Source: Flavobacteriaceae bacterium (GTDB lineage: Bacteria; Bacteroidota; Bacteroidia; Flavobacteriales; Flavobacteriaceae). Taken from it: a stretch of 64,000 bases of DNA. The notes under the pieces were generated by a model. It saw only the letters and a list, made by a program, of their open reading frames with translations, was not told where the DNA came from and made no database searches. The stretch lies in the NCBI GenBank assembly GCA_002694465.1, contig NZMG01000035.1:1-64000 (forward strand). Reading direction: 5' to 3'. The position numbers and the translations under genes were made by a program. How positions within the stretch are numbered: position 1 is the first letter of the stretch; every line of letters starts with the position of its first letter. Shown here piece by piece: positions 55,841 through 62,890 of the stretch.

Positions 55841-56345
55841 TGCAATTGTCTATTTTTTGATTGCCTTTTCTGGTCCTTTCCTGCATTTATTTGGAAATCC
55901 AGAGGCAAAAGGCCCATTTCATTGGCGTTGGATGATTTCCTTTTTAGACGCACTTGGATGGGCCTTATTTCCCTTTTTTATGGGGCTAGGCTTGCTGTCA
56001 TTGAGCAAGAAATTACCTTTCGATTTTAGAAATGCCATACAATCCATAGCCTTTGTTTCAATTTCAATAGGAGGCTTTTACATTGCCTATTGTTTAATTC
56101 CCATAAAGGATTTTTCCAATTTTGAATATTATGTCATGCTATCGTTTATTGGCATAGGAACTTCGGTGGTATGTCATCATTTATTAAAGTTGGCCAATTA
56201 TGCCGAGGACAAGCTAAAAGCTGCTTTGGACCGACTTATAACCTTTATTGTAAAGGCCGAGGATAAGTACGTTCCCAAGGAAAAGAAAGAAGGATATTTT
56301 ACCAGCTATATAGATGAACTCAACCAGATAAATAAAAATTTATGA
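55761..56345 (+). CDS. membrane protein of unknown function (start uncertain)
   Basis: A 194-residue frame in the track. Residues 1-38 overlap the small lipoprotein gene out of frame and look unlike a real N-terminus, so translation may start later, near TTG 55857. The rest has four hydrophobic segments (about 27-45, 65-80, 87-110 and 120-140) followed by a charged cytoplasmic tail (KAEDKYVPKEKKEGYFTSY). It overlaps the next small ORF by four bases (ATGA). I do not recognise it. Confidence 0.6.
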   Translation: MNIKPRKTKIARLTIPIVTAYQTIRNSAIVYFLIAFSGPFLHLFGNPEAKGPFHWRWMISFLDALGWALFPFFMGLGLLSLSKKLPFDFRNAIQSIAFVSISIGGFYIAYCLIPIKDFSNFEYYVMLSFIGIGTSVVCHHLLKLANYAEDKLKAALDRLITFIVKAEDKYVPKEKKEGYFTSYIDELNQINKNL

Positions 56346-56506
56346 CTTTACAAGAATGGGAGAAGCTTGTAAGTGAACTGCAAGACAAAGGTATTTTAAG
56401 GAACTTTTCCACGATCACCCTCCTAACCCAAAAGCTTGCCTACTACTTTACCGATTCCGTCCAAAACGACCCACCTACCTTTCGAAATAATTTGTTGATG
56501 TTGTAA
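56342..56506 (+). CDS. small hypothetical protein, 54 aa
   Basis: This ORF is missing from the track. It starts with ATGA coupling to the four-helix protein and encodes a helical, soluble peptide (MTLQEWEKLVSELQDKGILRNFST...). The coupling and codon use suggest it is real, but it could be a truncated gene: about 200 bp of non-coding sequence follows before the next good start. Confidence 0.45.
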   Translation: MTLQEWEKLVSELQDKGILRNFSTITLLTQKLAYYFTDSVQNDPPTFRNNLLML

Positions 56507-56704
56507 GGAAGCAGTGTGGAGTGTGTTGGATTGAATCTTGGCCCTGCAATTCGACTTCAAGACTTTTAAAACGGTCTATCGAATGGTTTTGTAAGTCTAG
56601 CGATTTTTATTTTTTTGGGCAATACAAAAAAGTAAGGAACGAAGAAATATACATACGAATAGAAAATATTCAGCTTTCTTATCTTTACGCTTTAAACTAC
56701 TACG

Positions 56705-56995
56705 ATGTCCTCAAAAAACAAAGGTCTGGCGACAGCCATCCAACAACTTATAGAAGCTATTTTAAAAGCCTTGGGAAAGAGCGGTAGCCGCAACCGAACT
56801 TGGCATCAGCATGTAGTACCCTATGAAGGAGATTGGGCGGTACGAAGAGAGGGAAATAAACGTATTACTTCCAAACATAGAAAACAAAGCACTGCCATAA
56901 ATAAAGCCAAAACCCTAGCCAAACGGTATAAGGCCGATGTGATTATTCACAGAGAAAGTGGGGGTATTCGAGAACGGATTAGTTATTCAGAATAG
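56705..56995 (+). CDS. DUF2188 domain protein
   Basis: A 96-residue basic protein whose C-terminal part (HVVPYEGDWAVRREGNKRITSKHR...AINKAKTLAKRYKADVIIHRESGGIRERISY) is the DUF2188 fold, a small alpha-beta domain of unknown function often found near mobile DNA. The N-terminus has a helical segment. TATCTTTA at 56680-56687 may be its promoter. It is the last gene before the truncated tRNA and its terminator. Confidence 0.8.
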   Translation: MSSKNKGLATAIQQLIEAILKALGKSGSRNRTWHQHVVPYEGDWAVRREGNKRITSKHRKQSTAINKAKTLAKRYKADVIIHRESGGIRERISYSE

Positions 56996-57016
56996 TAATC
57001 AGAATTTTGCTGAATA

Positions 57017-57046
57017 AAAAACCCAACACATTATGTTGGGTTTTAC
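57017..57046. terminator. bidirectional terminator at the tRNA 3' end
   Basis: The stem AAAACCCAACA/TGTTGGGTTTT with a 5-nt loop. Read rightward it ends DUF2188; read leftward it directly follows the 3' end of the tRNA fragment and has a T run, as expected for the original tRNA transcript. Confidence 0.85.
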
Positions 57047-57050
57047 TTTG

Positions 57051-57092
57051 TAGCGAGATCGAGACTTGAACTCGAGACCTCCGGGTTATGAA
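57051..57092 (-). tRNA. 3' fragment of a CAT-anticodon tRNA (probable att site)
   Basis: Only the part from the anticodon loop to the discriminator base is present. On the minus strand one reads loop TTCATAA, anticodon 3' strand CCCGG, a 5-nt variable loop AGGTC, a paired T-arm (TCGAG, TTCAAGT, CTCGA), acceptor strand TCTCGCT and A73. The upstream sequence (TAGGA then AT-rich DNA) cannot form the anticodon 5' strand, D-arm or acceptor 5' strand. This is the classical remnant left by tyrosine-recombinase integration at the anticodon loop of tRNA-Met or tRNA-Ile2. It is not a functional tRNA. Confidence 0.85.
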
Positions 57093-57153
57093 TCCTAGAC
57101 TATATTTTAAATATATTGATTATCAGGATTTTACAAATACTTAAATTTGAAAA

Positions 57154-57183
57154 CGTATTCAAAATCGTATGCTAAACGTATGC
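57154..57183 (+). repeat. three CGTAT[T/G]C direct repeats
   Basis: CGTATTC at 57154-57160, CGTATGC at 57166-57172 and CGTATGC at 57177-57183, with start-to-start spacing of 12 and 11 bp, about one turn of DNA. They lie 60-90 bp from the truncated tRNA. This matches arm-type sites bound by tyrosine integrases or excision factors. Confidence 0.55.
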
Positions 57184-57551
57184 AGTTTTAGATTTTCAGA
57201 TTAAACTTATAAAGTATAAAAATAGAAGATAAAATGTTGTTGAGCAAGTGAATATTTGAGACAGGTTATAGTGGGTTGTTACAGGGGTGGAACTTTGGGG
57301 TTTGTGAAATAAAAAAAAAGGGGTATGTGCTGTTGGGTTGTAAGATGCTGAATCTTCTTAAAAGAATTTCTATTATCATCAAAATAAAATTTCAATATGT
57401 TTAAAAAAATCCAACCTTTAAAATCTCTTTAGATTTTCCATATATATTTGATTACATAAAAATTCTGGGCTTATAGGCATAATTACTTTTTTAGGTTACA
57501 GACATCGTTTATTTGATTTAGCCACATTTAAGGGTATCGTACCTATTTTAA

Positions 57552-57626
57552 GCCCTGAAAGGGAAGGTTTGGAAATTTTTGGTTGGTTTTAAAAAACTCC
57601 TTCCCTTGTCAGGCACTATTTTTTCT
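57552..57626 (+). terminator. imperfect inverted repeat, terminator-like
   Basis: GCCCTGAAAGGGAAGG (57552-57567) and CCTTCCCTTGTCAGGC (57599-57614) pair with small bulges around a loop of about 31 nt. A T-rich stretch follows. It may shield the efflux operon from upstream transcription, or be an excision-related structure. Confidence 0.45.
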
Positions 57627-57685
57627 TGAAAATTATTCCTAAAAAAATTCTAATTAACTTTACCTTATTAATTTAAAAAATTAAA

Positions 57686-58966
57686 TTGAAGCAATTATTA
57701 ATTCTTGTTTTTGTATTTCTTTCAAGTTCTTTTGTTGTGGCTCAAGAGAATGCTACACTGGACTATTTTGTAATTAAGGCAAAAGAAAATGCCCCTATTC
57801 TTAGAGAGAGTGTCAATCTTCTCAAGATTGGCGAACTTCAAAATAGTATCATTCTTGCACAAAACAAAGCCTTTCAGGTTAATGCCACTTCGGAAGTTTT
57901 AGTAGCACCTTACTTTAATAATAATGGGAAGATTATAGATGTTACCACAACACCATCTGCTAATGCTTTTGGTTATGATTTGGGTATAACAAATGGGGGT
58001 CTGTATTCTGCTCAAATCAATGTGACCAAAAATCTTTTCAATCAAGCAATTACAGATAATTTGTTGTTTCAAAATAAAATACAAAACAACACCATTGCAC
58101 TTTCTTCAGAAGAAATCCAGCATAACATTATTAAAAATATTACAGACGCTTATATACTGACCTATCAATTACAGTTGCAAGAAGATTTTACCAAAGAAAT
58201 TCTGAAAGACCTTGAGAAACGATTACAAGTAGTTGAGTTATTAGTGAAGCGTGCTGTTTTGATGGAAAGTGATTACTTGCTGTTGCAATTAGATATTGAA
58301 GGGAAAAAATTAGAACTTCAACAAATACAAAACAACCTTGAAGCAGCGATTATCCAATTGTATAGTTTAAGCGGTACGCCAATTGAAACTATTGAAAAAT
58401 TGGAAGCACCTAATTTTAATAGTGCTTTAACACCTTTACAGTTTTTTTACGAGAAAAAATTCGAGAATGACAGTCTACAAATCGTAGCCAATCAAAAGGT
58501 TTTTGAAAACCAATACAAACCGCAAGTTACAGCTTATGCCAATACAGGCTTAAATGCCGTTGAAATTCCTAATATCTATAGAAGATTTGGGGCAAGTGCT
58601 GGACTGCGGTTAACGATTCCTATTTATGATGGAAAGCAACGTAAATACAATGCTCAGCAAAGCCTTTTAAAAGCCGAAAGTTTAGCGTTTTATAGAGAAA
58701 ACGCTAAAATACAGCTAGATAACAATCTAAAAAGTATTGAACAACAAATACAAGCATTGAATAATAATATGATGCTACTTGACAAGCAGCTCAAAAAGCA
58801 ACAAAACGTGTTAGAAATCTATAAAGGAAAATTAGTCCAAGGTCAAATTTCCATTGTGGATTATCTCAATGTCATTCAGAATTATAAGCTTAATAGCTAC
58901 ACTAAATTACAAATGCAAACCAACTACTGGTTATTACAAAGCCAGTATAATTATATAAATTGGTAA
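57686..58966 (+). CDS. TolC-family outer-membrane efflux protein
   Basis: A 426-residue protein with a signal peptide ending SFVVAQE. The TolC fold consists of two long alternating helical regions; the strand-turn segments LRLTIPIYDGKQRKYN and the C-terminal QGQISIVDYLNVIQNYK are diagnostic. It forms the outer-membrane exit duct for the adjacent RND pump. Translation starts at TTG 57686, which fits the signal peptide. It is the first gene of a four-gene operon. Confidence 0.9.
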   Translation: MKQLLILVFVFLSSSFVVAQENATLDYFVIKAKENAPILRESVNLLKIGELQNSIILAQNKAFQVNATSEVLVAPYFNNNGKIIDVTTTPSANAFGYDLGITNGGLYSAQINVTKNLFNQAITDNLLFQNKIQNNTIALSSEEIQHNIIKNITDAYILTYQLQLQEDFTKEILKDLEKRLQVVELLVKRAVLMESDYLLLQLDIEGKKLELQQIQNNLEAAIIQLYSLSGTPIETIEKLEAPNFNSALTPLQFFYEKKFENDSLQIVANQKVFENQYKPQVTAYANTGLNAVEIPNIYRRFGASAGLRLTIPIYDGKQRKYNAQQSLLKAESLAFYRENAKIQLDNNLKSIEQQIQALNNNMMLLDKQLKKQQNVLEIYKGKLVQGQISIVDYLNVIQNYKLNSYTKLQMQTNYWLLQSQYNYINW

Positions 58967-58972
58967 TGGATT

Positions 58973-59893
58973 ATGAACAAACACTATTTTAAATATATAG
59001 CTGTATTATTATTAGTTACAAATTTTTCTGCTTGTAAGAAAAACGATAAAACAATTTCAGACAAAAAAGCACCAATTAGTGTCAATGTGGTTGCCGTTCA
59101 GCAAAACGATATTAAAGAATTCCTCACGTTTAATGGCGTTACACAATATCAAAAAAAAGAAAATATCCGTTCTAATGTGACTGGTTATATTTCTTGGATG
59201 AAATATAAGATTGGTGATAACATTCACAATGGGCAAACCTTTGCGTCGGTGAGAACCAAAGAGCAAGATGCTTTAAAGGAAGCAGTTAAAATAGACAGTT
59301 CTTTGGGTAAATTTATTAGTCCAATAACAATACGAAGTAATGCTACAGGTATTATAAACACTCTGAATATAACAACCAATGACTATGTTGCTGAAGGCGA
59401 TATTTTAGCAACAGTAGTTCAGCCAAAATCCTTGACTGTGCAAGTTAATGTGCCGTATGAGTACGAAGATTTTGTGGATATAGGAACAAATTGTGAGATT
59501 CTACTTCAAAATGAAGAAACTATAACTGCAAAAATTACAGGAAAGCTACCGACTATAGACCCTTTGGCACAATCACAAATCTTTTTAATCGCATTGCCAG
59601 ATATTGATTTGCCGGAAAACCTTAATGTACAGGTAAAAACTATTTACAGGGAAGACACAACCGCCATAACCATTCCTAAAACTGCATTACAAACTAATGA
59701 GTTGCTAACTGATTATTGGGTAATGAAGATCTTTAACGATTCACTTGCTATTAAACAAAAAGTGGTGCCACAACTGAAAAACGATTCTCTGGTACAAATA
59801 CAATCCAATACTTTAAAAATTGGTGATTTGGTCATCACAAAGGGTGCATATCAAATGCAGGACTCAACTATTGTAAGCTTTAAAAAACAATGA
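58973..59893 (+). CDS. RND efflux periplasmic adaptor lipoprotein (short)
   Basis: A 306-residue membrane-fusion protein anchored by a lipobox NFSAC (Cys21). A lipoyl-like domain, a beta-barrel domain and a membrane-proximal domain can be traced, but there is little room for the long helical hairpin of AcrA or CusB, so it must contact its TolC partner differently. It links the TolC-type duct and the RND pump. Its stop overlaps the pump start by four bases (ATGA). Confidence 0.85.
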   Translation: MNKHYFKYIAVLLLVTNFSACKKNDKTISDKKAPISVNVVAVQQNDIKEFLTFNGVTQYQKKENIRSNVTGYISWMKYKIGDNIHNGQTFASVRTKEQDALKEAVKIDSSLGKFISPITIRSNATGIINTLNITTNDYVAEGDILATVVQPKSLTVQVNVPYEYEDFVDIGTNCEILLQNEETITAKITGKLPTIDPLAQSQIFLIALPDIDLPENLNVQVKTIYREDTTAITIPKTALQTNELLTDYWVMKIFNDSLAIKQKVVPQLKNDSLVQIQSNTLKIGDLVITKGAYQMQDSTIVSFKKQ

Positions 59894-62889
59894 AAAAACT
59901 GCATTCCAATTATAAGTTTCCGCTACTTGCTATAGGTATTATTCTACTTTTAGGAGGCGTTTTTGCCTATCAAAATTTAAAAACAGGCTTATTTCCAGAT
60001 ATTACCTTTCCAAAGATTAAGGTCATTGCAGATGCAGGACAGCAACCTGTGGATAAAATGATGACTACGGTAACTATTCCATTAGAGAATATCATTCGTC
60101 GTACTGAAGGCCTGCAATACATACGCAGCACTACGTCCAGAGGAAGTTGTGAGATTTCGGTGTTTTTGGATTGGAGTACTGATATTGATGTTGCCAAATC
60201 ACAGATAGAATCCTTTATCAATCAATCGCAGGGAAGCATCCTTCCCAATACGGTGTTTTCTGTTGAAAAAATGAACCCGTCTATCTTACCAGTAATGGGT
60301 TATTCGTTGGAAGGCGATGGGCTTTCACAAGTCGATTTAAAAAAAATAGCGAAGTTCCAGATTAAACCCTATCTGGCAGCTACCAAAGGTGTGTCTGACA
60401 TAGCCGTTATTGGTGGTAAAGACAAAGAGTTTCAGGTGGTTTTAAGACCAGACATCATTAAATCTTTGGGTATTTCCATAGCTACGATTCAGAATGCCAT
60501 TGTGAATTCAAATTTATTGCAATCCAATGGATACATCACAGATTTTAATAGAATGTACCTAACCCTTACGGACAATGCTGTAGATGATATTGATGACTTG
60601 CAGAATTTAGTTATCATCAACAGTCCCAATCGATTGATTCGATTAAAAGATGTGGCTACGGTTGAAGTTAATGAGGTAAAGGAATATGTGAAAATATTGG
60701 CCAATGGTAAAAATGTGCCAATCATAGCTATTATAAAACAGCCCAATGCCAACCTTATTGAAGTCAATAAAAATATTGAACAAAAAGTTGCTGAACTATC
60801 TACAATACTTCCAAAAGGTGTCGTATTAAAACCCTATTACAAACAAGCCGATTTTGTAACCACGAGTATTGCGAGTATTAAAGATGTTCTTTGGATTGGG
60901 TTGGTATTAGCCCTTTTGGTCGTGATTTTCTTTCTACGTTCATTCTCGGCGAGTTTGGTAGTACTCTTTACCATTCCTGTATCCTTATCCTTAACACTTA
61001 TTGTATTGGATGCCATAGGCTACACCTTCAACATTATGACTCTCGGTGCTATTGCCGCTGCCATAGGATTGATGATTGATGATGTGGTCATTATCATTGA
61101 GCAAATTCATAAAATACGAGAGGAACACCCAAAAGAAAAAATGGATTGGGTAGCCCACGAAGCTATTACCCACTTATTGCCGGCAATGATAGGCTCTTCG
61201 TTAAGCACTCTGGTTATTTTTATACCATTTGTGTTAATGACAGGTGTCGCCGGAGCGTATTTTAAGGTGATGGCCTTTAGTATGATTATAGCGCTGGCAG
61301 CTTCGTTTTTGGTGACTTGGTTGTTAGTACCTGTGCTGTCTATCGTCTTCACAAAGAATAAAGAAATAAACCACAAACATCAACCAAAAACCAAATGGAT
61401 TCATAATATTTTGGGAAAACCCATTATCGGGATTGCATTTTTATTGATTTGTGTGGGAATACTTGTGGTGATTCCGTCCAAATTACCTTCCGGATTTTTA
61501 CCAGAAATGGATGAAGGAAGCATCGTTTTGGATTTTAATAGTCCATCAGGAACCACTTTAGAAGAAACCGACAGGATGCTTCAAATCGTAAATGGCGTTC
61601 TGGACACACAGCCTGAAGTAGAAGCCTATTCAGCACGATTAGGAACGCAAATGGGCTTTTTTATTACCGAACCCAACCGAGGCGATTATCTAATTAAACT
61701 GAAGGATAAACGAAACAAAACTACTACTCAAGTTTCGGACGAAATCAGAAAACGTGTTGAAGAAAAAGCCCCACAATTAACCATAGATTTTGGTCAGGTG
61801 ATTGGTGATATGTTAGGAGATTTAATGAGTTCGGTACAACCCATAGAGATAAAAGTCTTTGGCACTAATATCAATACCTTGGAAAACTTATCACAAGAAA
61901 TAGCGAGACAAGTTGAGACGGTACAGGGAACAGCTGATGTAAATGATGGTATTATAGTTGCTGGCCCAAGTTTATCTATAGTGCCCAATGTTCCCAAACT
62001 AGCACAATTAGGAATGACTGTGGCCGATTTTCAATTGCAATTACAGACGCAAGTTGAGGGAACGCTGGTAAGCTCTATGATAGACAAAGAGCAAATGATA
62101 GATATACGTCTTATTTATCCTGATGCGCTAAAAACATCTGTATCTGATATTAGAAATACGGTTATTTTATTACCAAGCGGTTCAAGTGTGCCTATTAATC
62201 AAGTGGCAAGTATTGAAATGGGTAAAGGTGTTGCTGAAATCAACCGTGAAAATCAAAAATCGATGGGTGTGATTACCGCACGACTCAACAATCGTGATTT
62301 AGGCTCTACCTTAAAGGATATTCAAAGCCATCTTACAAAAAACCTATCGCTTCCGGCTGGTTATACTATTGAGTATGGAGGGGCATACCAAGAACAACAA
62401 AAGGCGTTTAAGGAATTAATGATGATTTTAATTTCGGCGATATTACTGGTTTTTGTGGTTATTCTGTTCTTGTTTAGAAAGCTTAAAATAGCATTGGCCA
62501 TTATTGTGATTGCTGTATTGGGTGTGGCAGGAAGTTTATTAAGCCTGTACTTAACAGGAACACCACTAAACGTAGGGAGTTATACCGGAATTATAATGAT
62601 TGTCGGCATCATTGGAGAAAATTCGATTTTTACCTACAGACAGTACCAAGAAAGTGATACCTCGTTATCACATATTGAAAAAATTGAATATTCCATTGCA
62701 GCACGTTTACGCCCAAAATTGATGACAGCATTGGCTGCAATAATGGCATTAACACCCTTGGCTTTGGGTATTGGCGCTGGTGCGCAATTGCATCAACCTT
62801 TGGCTATTGCTGTTATTGGAGGGTTGTGTTTTGCTTTACCGTTGTTGCTGATAGTGCTACCAACAATTATGAAGATAATTAAAGAATAG
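59890..62889 (+). CDS. RND-superfamily efflux pump
   Basis: A 999-residue inner-membrane pump with twelve expected helices and two large periplasmic loops. Helix 4 carries GLMIDDVVIIIEQ; the Asp pair 397-398 aligns with the AcrB proton-relay aspartates, not with the DFG..DGA motif of CzcA/CusA metal pumps. In helix 10 the position of AcrB Lys940 is Glu910 (GIIGENSIF), as in CusA. The substrate class is therefore unclear. It is translationally coupled to the adaptor and lies one base before the multicopper oxidase gene. Confidence 0.93.
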   Translation: MKKLHSNYKFPLLAIGIILLLGGVFAYQNLKTGLFPDITFPKIKVIADAGQQPVDKMMTTVTIPLENIIRRTEGLQYIRSTTSRGSCEISVFLDWSTDIDVAKSQIESFINQSQGSILPNTVFSVEKMNPSILPVMGYSLEGDGLSQVDLKKIAKFQIKPYLAATKGVSDIAVIGGKDKEFQVVLRPDIIKSLGISIATIQNAIVNSNLLQSNGYITDFNRMYLTLTDNAVDDIDDLQNLVIINSPNRLIRLKDVATVEVNEVKEYVKILANGKNVPIIAIIKQPNANLIEVNKNIEQKVAELSTILPKGVVLKPYYKQADFVTTSIASIKDVLWIGLVLALLVVIFFLRSFSASLVVLFTIPVSLSLTLIVLDAIGYTFNIMTLGAIAAAIGLMIDDVVIIIEQIHKIREEHPKEKMDWVAHEAITHLLPAMIGSSLSTLVIFIPFVLMTGVAGAYFKVMAFSMIIALAASFLVTWLLVPVLSIVFTKNKEINHKHQPKTKWIHNILGKPIIGIAFLLICVGILVVIPSKLPSGFLPEMDEGSIVLDFNSPSGTTLEETDRMLQIVNGVLDTQPEVEAYSARLGTQMGFFITEPNRGDYLIKLKDKRNKTTTQVSDEIRKRVEEKAPQLTIDFGQVIGDMLGDLMSSVQPIEIKVFGTNINTLENLSQEIARQVETVQGTADVNDGIIVAGPSLSIVPNVPKLAQLGMTVADFQLQLQTQVEGTLVSSMIDKEQMIDIRLIYPDALKTSVSDIRNTVILLPSGSSVPINQVASIEMGKGVAEINRENQKSMGVITARLNNRDLGSTLKDIQSHLTKNLSLPAGYTIEYGGAYQEQQKAFKELMMILISAILLVFVVILFLFRKLKIALAIIVIAVLGVAGSLLSLYLTGTPLNVGSYTGIIMIVGIIGENSIFTYRQYQESDTSLSHIEKIEYSIAARLRPKLMTALAAIMALTPLALGIGAGAQLHQPLAIAVIGGLCFALPLLLIVLPTIMKIIKE

Positions 62890-62890
62890 A

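Larger units (their letters stand above)
57093..57685. other. gene-free stretch of about 590 bp at the element end
   Basis: There is no ORF over 60 codons on either strand. It contains the CGTAT direct repeats near its left end and the inverted repeat at 57552-57614. No complete RNA gene, insertion sequence or riboswitch was recognised. Such a stretch next to an att site commonly holds integrase-binding and excision sites. Confidence 0.6.

Noticed and set aside
56521-56787. 88-aa ORF starting at GTG 56521
   Set aside because: It overlaps the well-supported DUF2188 gene in another frame, has no promoter or family pattern, and its cysteine- and serine-rich start looks random.
56342-56787. Frameshifted single gene spanning the 54-aa ORF and the following frame
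   Set aside because: The downstream frame shows no continuity of composition or helical pattern with the 54-aa peptide, so a frameshift cannot be supported.
57051-57130. A complete tRNA-Met gene
   Set aside because: The sequence upstream of the anticodon loop cannot form the anticodon 5' strand, D-arm or acceptor 5' strand, so only a 3' fragment exists.
57240-57340. Possible riboswitch or small RNA in the GT-rich part of the gene-free stretch
   Set aside because: I could not find a convincing set of stems, and the G/T runs look like low-complexity sequence.
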